Shown piece after piece: positions 34,914 through 45,530 of a stretch of DNA of 64,000 nt. The position numbers were made by a program, and so were the translations under genes. The stretch spans positions 124,001 to 188,000 of the forward strand of contig JAPFBL010000223.1 in NCBI GenBank assembly GCA_026182355.1. Reading direction: 5' to 3'. The notes beneath the pieces are model-generated. The model was not told the DNA's origin, searched no databases, and was given only the letters and a program-made list of their open reading frames with translations. The first letter of the stretch is position 1. Each line of letters starts with the position of its first letter. The DNA comes from Hermatobates lingyangjiaoensis (Eukaryota; Arthropoda; Insecta; Hemiptera; Hermatobatidae).

Positions 34914-35059
34914 CTAAAAAATACAATGATTATTAATTGATTATTATTACTGTTTAAAAATTCCAATGAGGAAAAATTTTATTACTTAAGCAAAGAAATT
35001 AAATTACAAAATCAAATGGCTTAATGCATTTCTATTTATATTCAGCAATCAAATTTAAT

Positions 35060-35292
35060 AAACACTATCTACACTATTAGTCCTATTTTTGTGGAAAATG
35101 TTAACCTGATCTATTAAAGCTTGTGGACTGTAACGTCTACACAAACATTGGATACGCACGCACACACACACACAGATATCATCGAAAAAACATCATAAAA
35201 CAACTTTGACGACCTCAAAACGTGTAAATCGGTCAAAATCACGAGACCAAATGTTTTCACAATCACTATACTTATAGTAAAGTAACAAGTCT
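35060..35292. repeat. Family R fragment
   Basis: CTACACTATTAGTCCTATTT, a (CA)n tract, ATCATCGAAAAAACATCATA and TACTTATAGTAAAGTA in the family order. Confidence 0.6.
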
Positions 35293-35737
35293 TTTTGTGT
35301 GCAAACTTTTTCTACAATTAACAATACAACTTAATGTATATATGTTTGGAGTTATATTAACTACCAGGAAATATATTTTTTTCTTCAATATACTACTTTT
35401 TCAGGTTAATTTAAAATAATTCAAGTTTAATTTAAACTTCAATTTAGTGTATATGTATTTTCAAGTTGACATACTATAAATATAAATATATATAACTTTA
35501 AACCATACCGAAATAAATTATTTTAATTTAGACTTGGAATATTTTAAATTAAACTTGGATTGTTTTAAATTAGGTTATTTTGCAGTGGCAGTCTCACAAG
35601 AGAACAGACATAGGCCGAACTTTGGCCCTTTGAGATACTACACAATGATTCTACATTGGGAGTCCTAACTGAAGTATGTTATTTAGAGTAGGGGCCTATA
35701 ACGTACATATACTTGATTTTTTTTTCACTTTCCACAT

Positions 35738-35826
35738 AAATAAATCGCGGGCCAGAGTGGATATTGAACCCCGGATCTAACAGTCCATAGACGAACACGT
35801 TACCTCTGGACTAATCTGGCCCCTTT
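35738..35826 (-). mobile_element. tRNA-derived SINE head, minus strand
   Basis: Reverse complement reads GGGGCCAGATTAGTCCAGAG GTAACGTG (A-box region) and GGGGTTCAATATCC (B box), then CGATTTATTTATG, as at the start of the SINE at 56572. Only the head remains. Confidence 0.7.
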
Positions 35827-37849
35827 ATTTAAAATTAAATTGGATTATTTTGTATTAATCCGATAAAGTTGTAGCTAGTTCATAAATCTAATTTTCATAC
35901 ATGTAATTAAGCAATTATATTCACCAGTCATGAGGTATTTATTATGTTATTGATTTATTGATATTCACTGACTAAAATCTTTTTTTAAACTAAGAGCATG
36001 ATATGTATACCATACTTATTACTTATAAAAGTAATATAAATGCAATTATATATTAATAAAAGAAACAGAACAAGAGAAAAAAATATTAGAATGGTATTTT
36101 TTGAAACCTGAAATACTAAGGGAAATTTGGAAAATAGGTACAACTAATACACGAAATAACCGTTTTCAACGATATTAAGAGATACTTTTTCAATATTGTT
36201 ATAGAAGAAACCATTTAGATTCAGTTGATAAATTCTATGAATCTTGAAAACGATAACAAGGTGATTTGTTGCATGATTTATATCAATTAACTTTGAAATA
36301 AATTTACATTATTAACTAAATGAAATATTCTATTTTCCTGGTCAGGTGTAATGGTGTTAAACTATAATATGACTATAATATATAATATTATTATAGATAA
36401 AAGTGGACAGTCTAAAGAAAATTAATTAAACTCGTATTATAGAAAAACAAATTAGGATAATGTTTCCACTGACCGTAATTATGATAAATACCTTCTCTAT
36501 TCTTGCATTGTCATTCAATGTAAAAACTAATTGAAAACACACATTTTAAACTCAATTTTTTAATAAGAACACATTTGAATTAATTTCATTGATTTATTGC
36601 TGCAAATCAAAGTGAATTAATTTTGATTGAAAAATGAAAATGACTTGGAAAAAAATGAGAACTATGATTGGTTGGAATGAACATCGTCATAGACAAGACA
36701 TGCGCATTATGTAACGTTGGCGGGAAATGAAGGAACTACAACCTGCATGAATAAGTATTTATATAGTGAATGGAGGATCTATGAACCTGAATTGAATTCC
36801 ATTCATCGTTTTAAAAGTCATTTCTAATCCATTTTATACTTTTATAAAAATAACATTGTTTTACTAGCATTATTGAATGTATAAACTCCATATTATAAGA
36901 TTTCCTTTTTATTTATTATAAGTGATGATAATAATGTCAAATATAAATAAGGTACTACAGGTATTGAATTTCAAATTATTATAACAATTAACAGTAACTA
37001 TATTTTACTGGCATTATTTAACTTGATAAACCCTGTATTATGAGGTTTCCTTTTAATTTATTATAAATAGTCGCAATTGTGTAAAAAATAAATACGTTAT
37101 TAGAGTTATTGAATTTGATATTACATTATCAAATAGCATAGAAATAGCAGCATCCTTCTCTTACTGCATATGTACATCCTATACATCCTAAAGATCTACC
37201 TCTTGAATTTCGTAATATTAAATACGATTTCTCGAAGAGCGATTATGCTTCATTATTATTCAGTTTATCGGAATTCAGTTGAGATCTCGAGTAGAACATT
37301 TATATTAAAACAATGTTTAAAGACTATTATAATATTTTAACAAATATATCATAATGAGAAATATATGTCGTTTTAATAGTGTCAATTGTTTTGAGTTGTT
37401 AAATATTTGACTGTCGTCAACTTGTTTGTAGACAATGGCTGTCAGCTCTGTAAGGTCAAGCTCCTTGAGGGTCCTAATGTTGTGAACAGGCCACAGTCCA
37501 TTACCACCCTCGGGTGATGACATTCCGTATAATTGGACCATTTTCTCTCAGCTCTACTACTAAACGTCTCGTTTCAGCATTCTTGACTCACATACACTAA
37601 TTATAGTATTAATTAAGACAAAGTATAGTTAGAGGTATTGGGGTTAATAGATATGGCTCTGTGTCAACAGTGCCTCAACGTCTTGAGACCTTGAAATCAC
37701 AACATCAACGTCAACATAGTATTCACTCGGAACCAACAGATTTTCAAGTAAACTACGTTATCTCACAACAAAACTTCTGTTGTTTTACTAATATTTTATG
37801 CCAATTCAAGCAATTATTTCATAATTATTAACGAAGAACCTTATTATAA
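35827..37849. other. A+T-rich region, no gene seen
   Basis: Two kilobases without recognisable genes. Paired blocks near 36840-36910 and 37005-37080 (TTTACT.GCATTATT, AAGGTTTCCTTTT) suggest an old local duplication. Confidence 0.4.
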
Positions 37850-37937
37850 CATGGTGCAATCAGTTATTATGTGGTATTTATTCATTGTAGGGTAAAAAGC
37901 TAATGAAATGTTCTCCACATATAACAATTTAATGGTA

Positions 37938-37982
37938 TAAACAACGCGTTTCGAACACGTAAACTTCTTCCTCAGGCATTAA
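37938..37982 (-). ncRNA. Hammerhead motif, family A, stem II decayed
   Basis: CTGAGGA (37975-37969) and GAAAC (37952-37948) are intact, but stem II reads AGAAGTTTACGTGTTC and pairs only at its base. Confidence 0.55.
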
Positions 37983-38025
37983 CTAAGGGTGAGTGCCTGT
38001 GGTACAACTGACACTCACCCTTAGT

Positions 38026-38071
38026 TAGTGGCTGAGGAAGAACACTACTTGTTCGAAACGCGTTGTTTATA
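38026..38071 (+). ncRNA. Hammerhead ribozyme motif, family A
   Basis: CTGAGGA at 38032, stem II GAACA/TGTTC, GAAAC ending at 38059, ACGCGT palindrome, T. The base before CTGA is G, so the first stem I pair is lost. Confidence 0.65.
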
Positions 38072-38217
38072 CCAATAAATTTGTATATGTGGAGACCATT
38101 TCATTAGCTTTTTACCCTACAATAAGTACTTTAACATTTAAAATGGTAAAGTTTTACTTTTTAGGGCAAAATCATAGTGAGCTATCTCGTCTATTCATTC
38201 CCCCATTCTTCCCCTCA

Positions 38218-38227
38218 TCTCTCTCTC

Positions 38228-38273
<46 letters not shown>
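38218..38273. repeat. (CT)n microsatellite
   Basis: CT dinucleotides with one interruption. Confidence 0.95.
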
Positions 38274-38277
<4 letters not shown>

Positions 38278-38969
38278 CTATCGAGTAACGGTAGTAATAG
38301 TAATAGTTACTACTGAGTAGCGATAGTTACCATGGTAACTATGTCGCATGGTATCACCTTTCTCACTCCTCGACCCTCTCTCTCTATCTGATACATGATC
38401 TGTCTGTCGTGAATAGAACTAACTATCGCTCTTTAATCTTTGTTATTAAGAGAATATTTTTTAATAAAGTCTAAAAAAAATTAAAAATTGATGGCTTTTA
38501 TCGACCAGAAATGGAGGATGGTGAGCTAGCACAGGATGCCAACCTATTCAAACATTCCACTCTGTTGAGTAAAAGAAAGATAGAGAGCAGGAGTATCTGA
38601 CAATCTACTGACTCTTAAAGAGAGCTTCAGCAAGGGGGGCTGCAATACCACCAAACAAGAAGTCTACCAATTGCTTCAACAGCATGTAATACCGTGTTAC
38701 CTTTCAACAGATGCTTCTATGTCTGTGTATGTTTGATCTTTCAGGTGACTAAAGAAAAGAGGCCACTGGAGTTAAATAAGGTGATCTCGATGGTCAATGG
38801 ATATCGCAGAAATGAGTTGTTTGTGAAAGTTTGGACCAAATGTTGTTATTACAAGTTAAGGTGTGTGGCGCCATTTTGTCACATCTACATGTCTCTCAGA
38901 TTAAGCGTTTCTAACTCTAAAGGGTTTTCAATATGTGGTTTTATCGCTCTGTAGTAACTGTTCAGCTAG
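38274..38969. other. Intergenic, nothing recognised
   Basis: GAGTAACGGTAGTAATAG-like short dyads follow the CT tract. No gene seen. Confidence 0.4.
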
Positions 38970-39495
38970 TGTCCTGGCTAGCTCAGTGGGTAACGTACTC
39001 GCCTGTGAAATGGTAAGTCGGGGGTTCCGTACCCACCTGGCCCTCGATTTATTCACGCGGGAGGTTAATAAATCTGAGAACTTCGTCCTTCGGAGAGGAC
39101 ATTAAGCCGTCGGTCCCGAGCCTGTATGATGTCAAGTACTCGTTAAAGATCCCTACTCGAAATGCACTTTAGTTTAAGAATCAATCTTCATTTTGTGGTA
39201 TCACAAAGGGCCAATGTTCGGCCTGTGTGTATTCTATTGTGGGACAGCCACTGCAACCTAAAGGGTAGCCTACTACTATTGATTATCATTATTACTATAC
39301 TTCTGGTAATAAAAACATTTTTTCTTTCATTTACCTTATAATACCATGCAACCGATGCGTATGATACCATTAGTTTTTGGTATCAAAACCAATAGATCAG
39401 TTTTTACTTGGTTCAGATTTTTTTGTAACAAGAAGACAGTAAACGGCTTACGTTATCTCCCGCTAGGGGATCGATTTAAACAATAAAAAAATAGA
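38970..39495 (+). mobile_element. tRNA-headed SINE-like element, near full length
   Basis: Head CTGGCTAGCTCAGTGGGTAA (A box) and GGGGGTTCCGTACCC (B box), then the family body: CGATTTATTCACG, TTAAGCCGTCGGTCCCGAG, GTACTCGTTAAAGATCCCTA, CACAAAGGGCCAATGTTCGG. It ends ATCGATTTAAACAATAAAAA. Copies at 51802 and 56572 share these blocks in order. Confidence 0.8.
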
Positions 39496-39600
39496 TAGCC
39501 GAAATGTATAGCTCCTGAAATCAACCATTTGACTAACTAAGAAAGGGTTTTATTTTTTGACAACTGTTTGCAACTGTTTACTTTTTGACGTCCTCTGAAA

Positions 39601-39650
39601 GGATGGTCACATAACATTGTTTTCAAGGATGGTCACATAACATTGTTTTC
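39601..39650. repeat. 26-bp direct duplication
   Basis: GGATGGTCACATAACATTGT TTTC is present twice back to back. Confidence 0.8.
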
Positions 39651-39778
39651 GAAAACAGACAATGGCTCCCATTTGTGTTCTCAATGACGCCCGTATAAAA
39701 TAACATCTGTGAAGGACATTGTATCTAACCAACTTATGTGTCAAACAATTAATGTTTCATTCTATTAATTAATGAAAG

Positions 39779-39846
39779 GGGCCAGGTTAGCCCAGTGATT
39801 AACGTACTTGCCTCTGGGGCTGGTAGGTCCAGGGTTCGATCCCATG
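39779..39846 (+). mobile_element. tRNA-like SINE head inserted alone, with target duplication
   Basis: The sequence GGCCAGGTTAGCCCAGTGAT ... GGGTTCGATCCC carries clear A and B boxes and stops after the B box. AATTAATGAAAG before it and AATAAATGAAAG after it match at 11 of 12 bases, an apparent TSD, so this is a truncated retroposed head. Confidence 0.65.
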
Positions 39847-39989
39847 AATAAATGAAAGTCATTTTTCATACTATTCTTTTGTTAAAAACCTTAAGTGTTT
39901 TTATTCATTCCAACATTTATTTTATTTATACCAACATTCATATATTTCATTCAATTTCAAATAATTCACTCTGATGTTTTTAAAGCTTA

Positions 39990-40090
39990 CAAATATATAT
40001 ATTTTTTTTAGATATTCACCTGAAGAAGAACACTAAGTGTTCGAAACGCGTTGTTAGTTTCATATTCAACTTTTTTTTTTTGTGTGGAGA
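39990..40090 (+). mobile_element. Family A hammerhead repeat, divergent single copy
   Basis: Hammerhead followed by TTAGTTTCATATTCAAC and TGTGTGGAGACG, the latter matching the TGTGGAGACC block of other family A copies. Confidence 0.6.
40013..40056 (+). ncRNA. Hammerhead ribozyme motif, family A variant (best stem I)
   Basis: CTGAAGA at 40020-40026, stem II GAACAC-TAA-GTGTTC, GAAAC ending at 40047, ACGCGT palindrome, T17. The following GTTAGT pairs with ATTCAC before the core (G-C, U-A, mismatch, A-U, G-U, U-A). All catalytic positions are present. Confidence 0.8.
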
Positions 40091-40570
40091 CGTAATTCTT
40101 AACATCCCCCAAACATCCAATTCTAGATAACATGTAAAACTTCTGTGTATCAGTTATGTAATAAATATATATTTAGTACTTTATGTGGTATCTATAATCT
40201 GAAAATAGTATTTAAATTGTGTCCCTTAAATACTGGCCATACTATATATTTGTAAATAAAAAATAATAATCAACAATAACTCTTGATATAATATATAAAT
40301 TAAATACCACAATAAACAAATATATATTAATTAAAATGCTCTAAGGCCTTTCGTACAACATCGTCAGAGATCTAAATGAAACAAACAAAAATTATAATAA
40401 CAAGTTAAACCTGGTTGATTGAAGTCTTCAAGATTACCATTTTTATCCTTTATATTTATATACATATGAAAAGTTATTTATATATTCAATATAAAGCAAC
40501 GATTTTATAAATATAAAATATAAAATCCTTTTATATTTATAAAATTATTGCAAATATTTTTGAAATGCAG
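40091..40570. other. A+T-rich region
   Basis: Nothing recognised before the candidate exon. Confidence 0.4.
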
Positions 40571-40626
40571 GAAATGGAGTTGTTACATTTGATGTAGGCG
40601 TTGGTGCGTTCTCAGTTATTGCAAAG
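40571..40626 (+). CDS. Candidate internal 56-nt exon, unrecognised
   Basis: Bounded by ATGCAG| and |GTTAGT. Two bases of a split codon are followed by NGVVTFDVGVGAFSVIAK with no stop, ending on a codon boundary. Composition differs sharply from its A+T-rich flanks. No partner exon was identified within the window and the family is unknown. It may also be chance. Confidence 0.35.
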
Positions 40627-41239
40627 GTTAGTATTCTAATGGAGAACTTTGGTAAAGTCGTTGAAAAACACTTTTTATATTTATATTCGATAGTTTTTAT
40701 TGCATACTGTGAGATTGCAATATAAAAGAGAGGATCTGGGCTACAAAAAGGTCAGGCCGCCTTGCTGCATGTGCCCACCGAAGTGACTTGCCTTTAGGGA
40801 AGCTGGATTGTCACAGTGCTTGACTCGATCTCGGATTTCCACTTGGCATCCCACAGTAAACAGGTGACCTTGACTGTCGCACAGGTCGTCCAACCTGCAC
40901 TGTCCCTTCGAGCTACATTAACTCAAAAGATGCCTTACAATTAGGCTTTCTGTGAGAAAAAAAAGGAAACATCTGTCTTTGTTTTTCGCAATAAAAAGGA
41001 GGGAAAAAAAGTCGACGTTCTAGAAAAAGAGTGTCAACAATAAGAGTTAATGTTCAGACTGACATCTCTCATCATTCAAACAACCAAATCTAGAATTATC
41101 ACAAAAACATATTATCAATGGTCAGGATTCTACTAATCCTTACAGTTTTAGGACTACCATAGGGTCCATTTGGACTCGGACGTCCCCCACTATGGAGGGA
41201 AATACCTGTTCCCCCGTGCCAGTGCTCATTAAGAAAAAA
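40627..41239. other. Intergenic or intronic, GC-richer block at 40730-40930
   Basis: The block (GGTCAGGCCGCCTTGCTGCA onwards) is more GC-rich than its surroundings but has no clear frame. Confidence 0.35.
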
Positions 41240-41440
41240 AAGTGACTTTCCCATCATGCATAATTCTTCCCAAACAATAGGAATCATCTACACTATGGGG
41301 CCAATTTTTGTGTAAAATATCAACTTAATCCATCAAAGATTCTGGACCGTATCGTGGTAACAAGCAATGGTAACATACTCACCCACCCACCCACGCACCC
41401 ACCCACACTCACACACAGACATCATCGATGGTTAATTGCC
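41240..41440. repeat. Family R fragment with CACCC-rich tract
   Basis: GTGACTTTCCCATCATGCAT, CCAAACAATAGG, CATCAAAGATTCTGGACC and ACCCACCCACCCACGCACCC in the same order as the inverse of 59460-59645. Confidence 0.75.
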
Positions 41441-41444
41441 CTTG

Positions 41445-41600
41445 CTTCTACATCGTGCTAGGTCTTCCTTTCTCTTTTCTCCTGATGACAGATTGCCGAA
41501 AATTTGAGTTTGTAAGTGTTTCTTTCTTTTTCAATTTTGAACTCGTATTGTGTCCAGTTTGGATCATCTTACCATTTATTAAGTGAATATATATATATAT
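41445..41600 (+). mobile_element. Family C hammerhead repeat ending at a (TA)n tract
   Basis: GCTAGGTCTTCCTTTCTC, hammerhead, TTTGAGTTTGTAAGTGTT, GTGTCCAGTTTGGATCATC, then TA repeats. Confidence 0.6.
41476..41520 (+). ncRNA. Hammerhead ribozyme motif, family C
   Basis: CTGATGA at 41482-41488, a weak stem II (CAGATTGCCG; ancestor probably CGGATTGCCG), GAAA ending at 41501, AATT palindrome, T17, GAG pairing with the CTC before the core. Confidence 0.6.
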
Positions 41601-41608
41601 ATATATCT

Positions 41609-41940
41609 GAAAAGCAGAGCAGATTCTGCATTCACGACTTTTTTAAGTAGCTGTTCTTTTTTCCTAATTAGACTTCTATGTTGCAGAGGCAATGGATATA
41701 GCCAATTTCCCAGGGACATTTTCAGGCAAAAAACACAGTCTAATAACTACTAAAATTTATTCACTACCTACTTAAGATTAAGATTAAAAAAATTAAATTT
41801 AAAAATTAAAGTTTAAAGTTATTAAAGTTTAAAAATTAAAATTAAAGATTAAGCTCTGCAACATAGAAGTGGTGTAATTAGGAAAAAAGAACAGCTACTT
41901 AAAAAAGTCGTGAATGCAGAATCTGCTCTGCTTTTCAACA
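41609..41940. repeat. Large inverted repeat with about 80-bp arms
   Basis: Left arm 41609-41692 (GAAAAGCAGAGCAGATTCTG ... ATGTTGCAGAG) and right arm 41856-41939 are nearly perfect complements around an A+T-rich spacer that contains further AAATTAAA repeats. TA tracts lie on both outer sides. Related blocks (CATTCACGATCT, GCAGCAAATCCTC) recur at 57780-57870. Confidence 0.85.
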
Positions 41941-42027
41941 ATGTATGCTTGGATGAAGATCTGCTGCCAACTTATATATATATATATATCAATGATCAAA
42001 CCACAATAAGAAAATGGGAAAACAAGA

Positions 42028-42068
42028 CTAAGATCTTTCAACCGTAACAAGCGGTCTTCGTCAGAGTC
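42028..42068 (-). ncRNA. Hammerhead ribozyme motif, family D (fully intact)
   Basis: Minus strand CTGACGA (42064-42058), stem II GACCG/CGGTT with loop CTTGTTA, GAAA (42039-42036), palindrome AGATCT, T17, then AGTC, an exact complement of the GACT before the core. Confidence 0.85.
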
Positions 42069-42089
42069 AAAAACCCAACTGAGGTTTTT

Positions 42090-42130
42090 GACTCTGACGA
42101 AGACCGCTTGTTACGGTTGAAAGATCTTAG
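42090..42130 (+). ncRNA. Hammerhead ribozyme motif, family D (fully intact)
   Basis: CTGACGA 42094-42100, stem II GACCG/CGGTT, GAAA 42119-42122, AGATCT, T17, AGTC pairing with GACT. Mirror of 42028-42068. Confidence 0.85.
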
Positions 42131-42209
42131 TCTTGTTTTCCCATTTTCTCATTGTGGTTTGATCATTGATTGTTATTTTACGTGTTTATGTGAAATCTTT
42201 TTATCGATA

Positions 42210-42252
<43 letters not shown>

Positions 42253-42255
42253 GTA

Positions 42256-43619
42256 AGCCATAAGATAAAAATAACTTATAAATATAAACTACGTCATTTA
42301 CAATTACATATGTATTAAGTTAAAAAATACATATTGTGTTATTAACACAATGACGATGAGAAGGCGTAAATGGGAATGAATAGGATTCTGAGTTGAACGA
42401 TGAGAGCTCTTTGTTGATTCATACAGAGGTTTGAGACAACAAACCTGGAGCGGCTTACACTCAACCTTAGTATTAGTATATTTAATATCAGACTTGTTGA
42501 CAATCAATTAAAGTTTGGTTTTATTTTAATGTGTATATTATGTTGCATAATATGAAACTCTTTTGTTAAATACTATCAAAAGCATAGATAATTATTTTAA
42601 TGATTTCATTTGTTTTGTTTTAGTTCTACTAGTCTTATCAGTTATAACACACTTGGAATCATTGATCTGTAAAAAATTTGATATGTTGTTATCATTATTA
42701 AATTGAAGGCCGTAGCCATATGTATCTGTTACATAGTTTTACCAGTTTAGTCTTTGATTTAAAGAAATTCCAAAGTAATTGAGTACATCTGAAAGGCATT
42801 GTCAGAAAGAAAAAAGTAATCTTATAGCTCGATTTACTTTTAAGTTTCTCTTGCCAATTAGAAAGCATGATTCAATGCTCAAAGGCACTACCATAAGGTT
42901 TACCTTCTTATAATAGCAAAGTCATTTGTGTATGCTTCTGTATTGAAACTTTGATTATTTGGAGTATCTAGCATATTATTCACAAGAAATAGCAACAATA
43001 GAGGCTTGTAAATAATAACTTATCTCCAGAAAACGCTCTACAATAAATATAATTTATTAAGTGTCATTTAATATAATACTAATTAATATTAACTGTTAAT
43101 AATCCAAAATAATGTTTTAAGAAAGTTGAATAAATGTAAACAAAACAGTAGAATAATTAGCAAAACAGCTTGAATTTAAAAAGCAGGCTTGCCAGCCTAA
43201 CTCTTCCCGATCTCATTTCACTTCATATCTAAAAATCCATATCAACAAAATAATTAAGTTGGACAACCTGGATTAAGATAATTTAACTTATATAAACACT
43301 CGTTAAGTATACAATACCTAAGAGAATGCAAAGCCTGAAGTCCAAACGACCACGAAGACGGCACATTCCCTTACTGACTGACTCCCCCATTCTTTAAATT
43401 GTTTACTGACCCAACAAAAACAGCAGGATGAGAATCTAGCAGTAGTGGGCCTCTGGTCCGGAACTGCTATTTACGATATGCACTGTTGTGCATGGTAATA
43501 TTCGTTGGTCGTCGGTCGTTGGTCGTTGGACTCGTTAAAGTAGTTTATCTTGCAAATATTTGACTGTGCCATGTTGATATGTACAACATGGAACTTTTAA
43601 AGTATAAGTTCTTTATACT
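42256..43619. other. Intergenic, nothing clearly recognised
   Basis: The stretch 42430-42460 (CTGGAGCGGCTTACACTCAA) resembles a family R terminus. The GC-rich repeat-like segment 43500-43540 has short GTCGTTGGTCGTTG repeats. Confidence 0.4.
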
Positions 43620-45060
43620 TTAAATGGAACTGACTCCAGATGTATAATCTATTTCTGTTATAGAATAAACCAAACCAGTTTTTTTCTAGGGAAGATTTTA
43701 GCCCCATTTTTGGAATTTTATTGTTGTTTAGACGATGTTTTTTTTATTGCAACGATTTTACTTTTAAATAATGGAAGCTTCCAAAACAGGCTTCTTTTGA
43801 TGCCTGTTTTATTCATTATTCTCCCGCCTTTTTTTCATTATTGCCCTGTTTTTTAGTACAGGCAATACATTCAATGTCTTAGATTACTACCTGAAAGCTA
43901 GACATAGAAAGTTATTTTTCATCCCTTCTGGTGATAAATATCTAATTCCTCACTGTCATTTATCTATTCACTTTATTTCAAATATAAGTACATAAAATAT
44001 ATAACAAGGTATTATTTTAGAAAATAATAAACTGTAAAATTTACTAAATTTAATATTGTTAATTTTTCCTACCGGTTGAAAAGTACAAAATAAAAGGGAA
44101 ATTGTTTGGCTTTTAAAGAAAGCAAGTGGGTTGGGGGATTAGCTGACGCAGAGTGCAGACCTAGAGTCAGGGATCTAAGGGATGTCTTTCATTTCGGTCA
44201 TATCTTTCATTTCTCAGGGATCTATGTCATTTCGGTCTAAGGGATGAATACAGCATAAGTTTGATCTCAAGAGGGCCGCCCTCTTGCAAGCTCATTGCAA
44301 AATTACATAGAACTAACATTCTTCTTTTTATTAGTAACTAATACTAATAATTATTTCAAAGAATAATAAGTCAGTTATAGAAATCTTTATTAAAAGATTT
44401 TCTTTTTACTAAATACATTATGAACAAGGTAAAATCAAAGTAATATAACACTGTGACCATAGCGGGCAATATAGAAACAACTGGTTTTAGAAGAAAATTA
44501 GAGTAAATTCATTCTGTCCATGTACTTATGAAAATCTGATGGCCGATTTTGTTTGTTTTCTTGCCACCATGCATTATCTGAATAAATTGTAAAATATACG
44601 CATAAATTTTTGGGGATCAAACCGACGATCTTTGCATAAGAAGTCCAGCGCGCTATGATCTGCGTCAAGGGAACTTTTTGACAATTCACTTCCAAACGTG
44701 ATATAAATACCACCTTGTCTTCTTATAAAACTCTTCTTTTGATTGCTTCTTACTTGTTCGTTTGTACATAGGCCAAAACTCGGAATATTTGTTAATTTCA
44801 GTTTATGCTGGTATCAATCAAATAAATATTAAAGGAAACAATGAATAATAAATGACTATACAAATAACGGCATTAAAAAGAAAAAAGAATGAAAAATAAA
44901 TTCTCTCAAACTTACTGACTCCAGATGTATAATCTATTTATGGAATACACCTAACCAGGTTCTTTTTCTAGGAGGGATTTTAGTCCCATTTTGGAATCTT
45001 ATTGTTGTTTAGACGATGGTTTTATTATTGCAAAGATTTTACTTTTAATTCTTTCCGCTG
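43620..45060. repeat. Dispersed repeat copies with tRNA-like segment
   Basis: Copies of the 13500 repeat lie at 43620-43790 and 44800-45060. On the minus strand 44606-44680 reads like a tRNA-derived SINE head (GATCATAGCGCGCTGGACTT ... GGTTTGATCCCC). No complete tRNA fold is claimed. Confidence 0.45.
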
Positions 45061-45240
45061 CTCTCTGCAACAAGGGGACTTTTTGCACTTCACTTCCAAA
45101 ACATGAGCATGAATTCAAAAAAAAAAAGGAGCTCCTGTCATGTGTATGAGAAATGCTGATCTACCGCGCTTATATATTGAAACAAGACTAATAACTGAGG
45201 AGCTTGTTATAAAACATTAAAAGACATTGTTTGTAAAATT

Positions 45241-45518
45241 ATGGCATCTTGGTTTCAAGTAGAAATAGTTCCACGATTAAAATTTGTTTTATCTAAAGAG
45301 GGCAAAATTTCTTTTTGAAGGATTCAGTTTTGAAATTTCAGTTAGAATTTACAATGATTGTTTATAAGTCTCAAGGAGAGACTCTACAGAAAGTTTTAGT
45401 TCATTTAGGTAAGGCAGTATTTCGATATGGCTTTTACATGTTGCTTTCAGTAGGTTCATTAAGAGTTTATCTGCATTTACGTGAATATGATTGCATTAAA
45501 AAGGAAGGTGATGGATGA
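45241..45518 (+). pseudogene. Pif1-family helicase relic (probably Helitron)
   Basis: Frames WFQVEIVPRLKF (stop and frameshift near 45314) and then VLKFQLEFTMIVYKSQGETL, VLVHLGKAVFRYG, LRVYLHLREYDCIKK match the C-terminus of Pif1-like helicases: the KSQG.TL motif, then V...L....F..GQ.YVALSRV.SL.GLHL. The SRV core has been corrupted. No Helitron terminus was seen nearby. Confidence 0.65.
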
Positions 45519-45530
45519 TGGTTTTAATAA

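Larger units (their letters stand above)
34535..34930 (-). mobile_element. Tandem pair of family A hammerhead repeats, 255-bp period
   Basis: Two direct copies, each with AATCAGTTATTATGTGGTAT, TCATTGTAGGGTAAA and GGTCTCCACA followed by a minus-strand hammerhead. Equivalent positions are 255 bp apart (34616 and 34871). Hammerhead-unit-hammerhead is the layout of Penelope-type terminal repeats and of retrozymes. Confidence 0.75.
37850..38125. mobile_element. Inverted pair of family A hammerhead repeats
   Basis: Head-to-head copies centred near 38005, where ACTAAGGGTGAGTG faces CACTCACCCTTAGT. Outer ends are TTATGTGGTATTTATTCATT and TTTTTACCCTACAATAAG. Confidence 0.7.
41988..42255. mobile_element. 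Near-perfect inverted pair of family D hammerhead repeats
   Basis: Arms of about 90 bp (ATCAATGATCAAACCACAAT ... AGAGTCAAAAACC) mirror each other around AACTGA near 42080. The right side continues to GTGAAATCTTT and a TA tract (42206-42252). Confidence 0.75.

Noticed and set aside
38970..39040. A and B boxes that could indicate a tRNA gene
   Set aside because: The same head with a common downstream body recurs at 51802 and 56572, so these are SINEs. Cloverleaf pairing is imperfect.
44606..44680. Possible tRNA gene on the minus strand
   Set aside because: It has a B-box-like GGTTTGATCCC, but no acceptor stem pairing was seen; kept only as repeat-derived.
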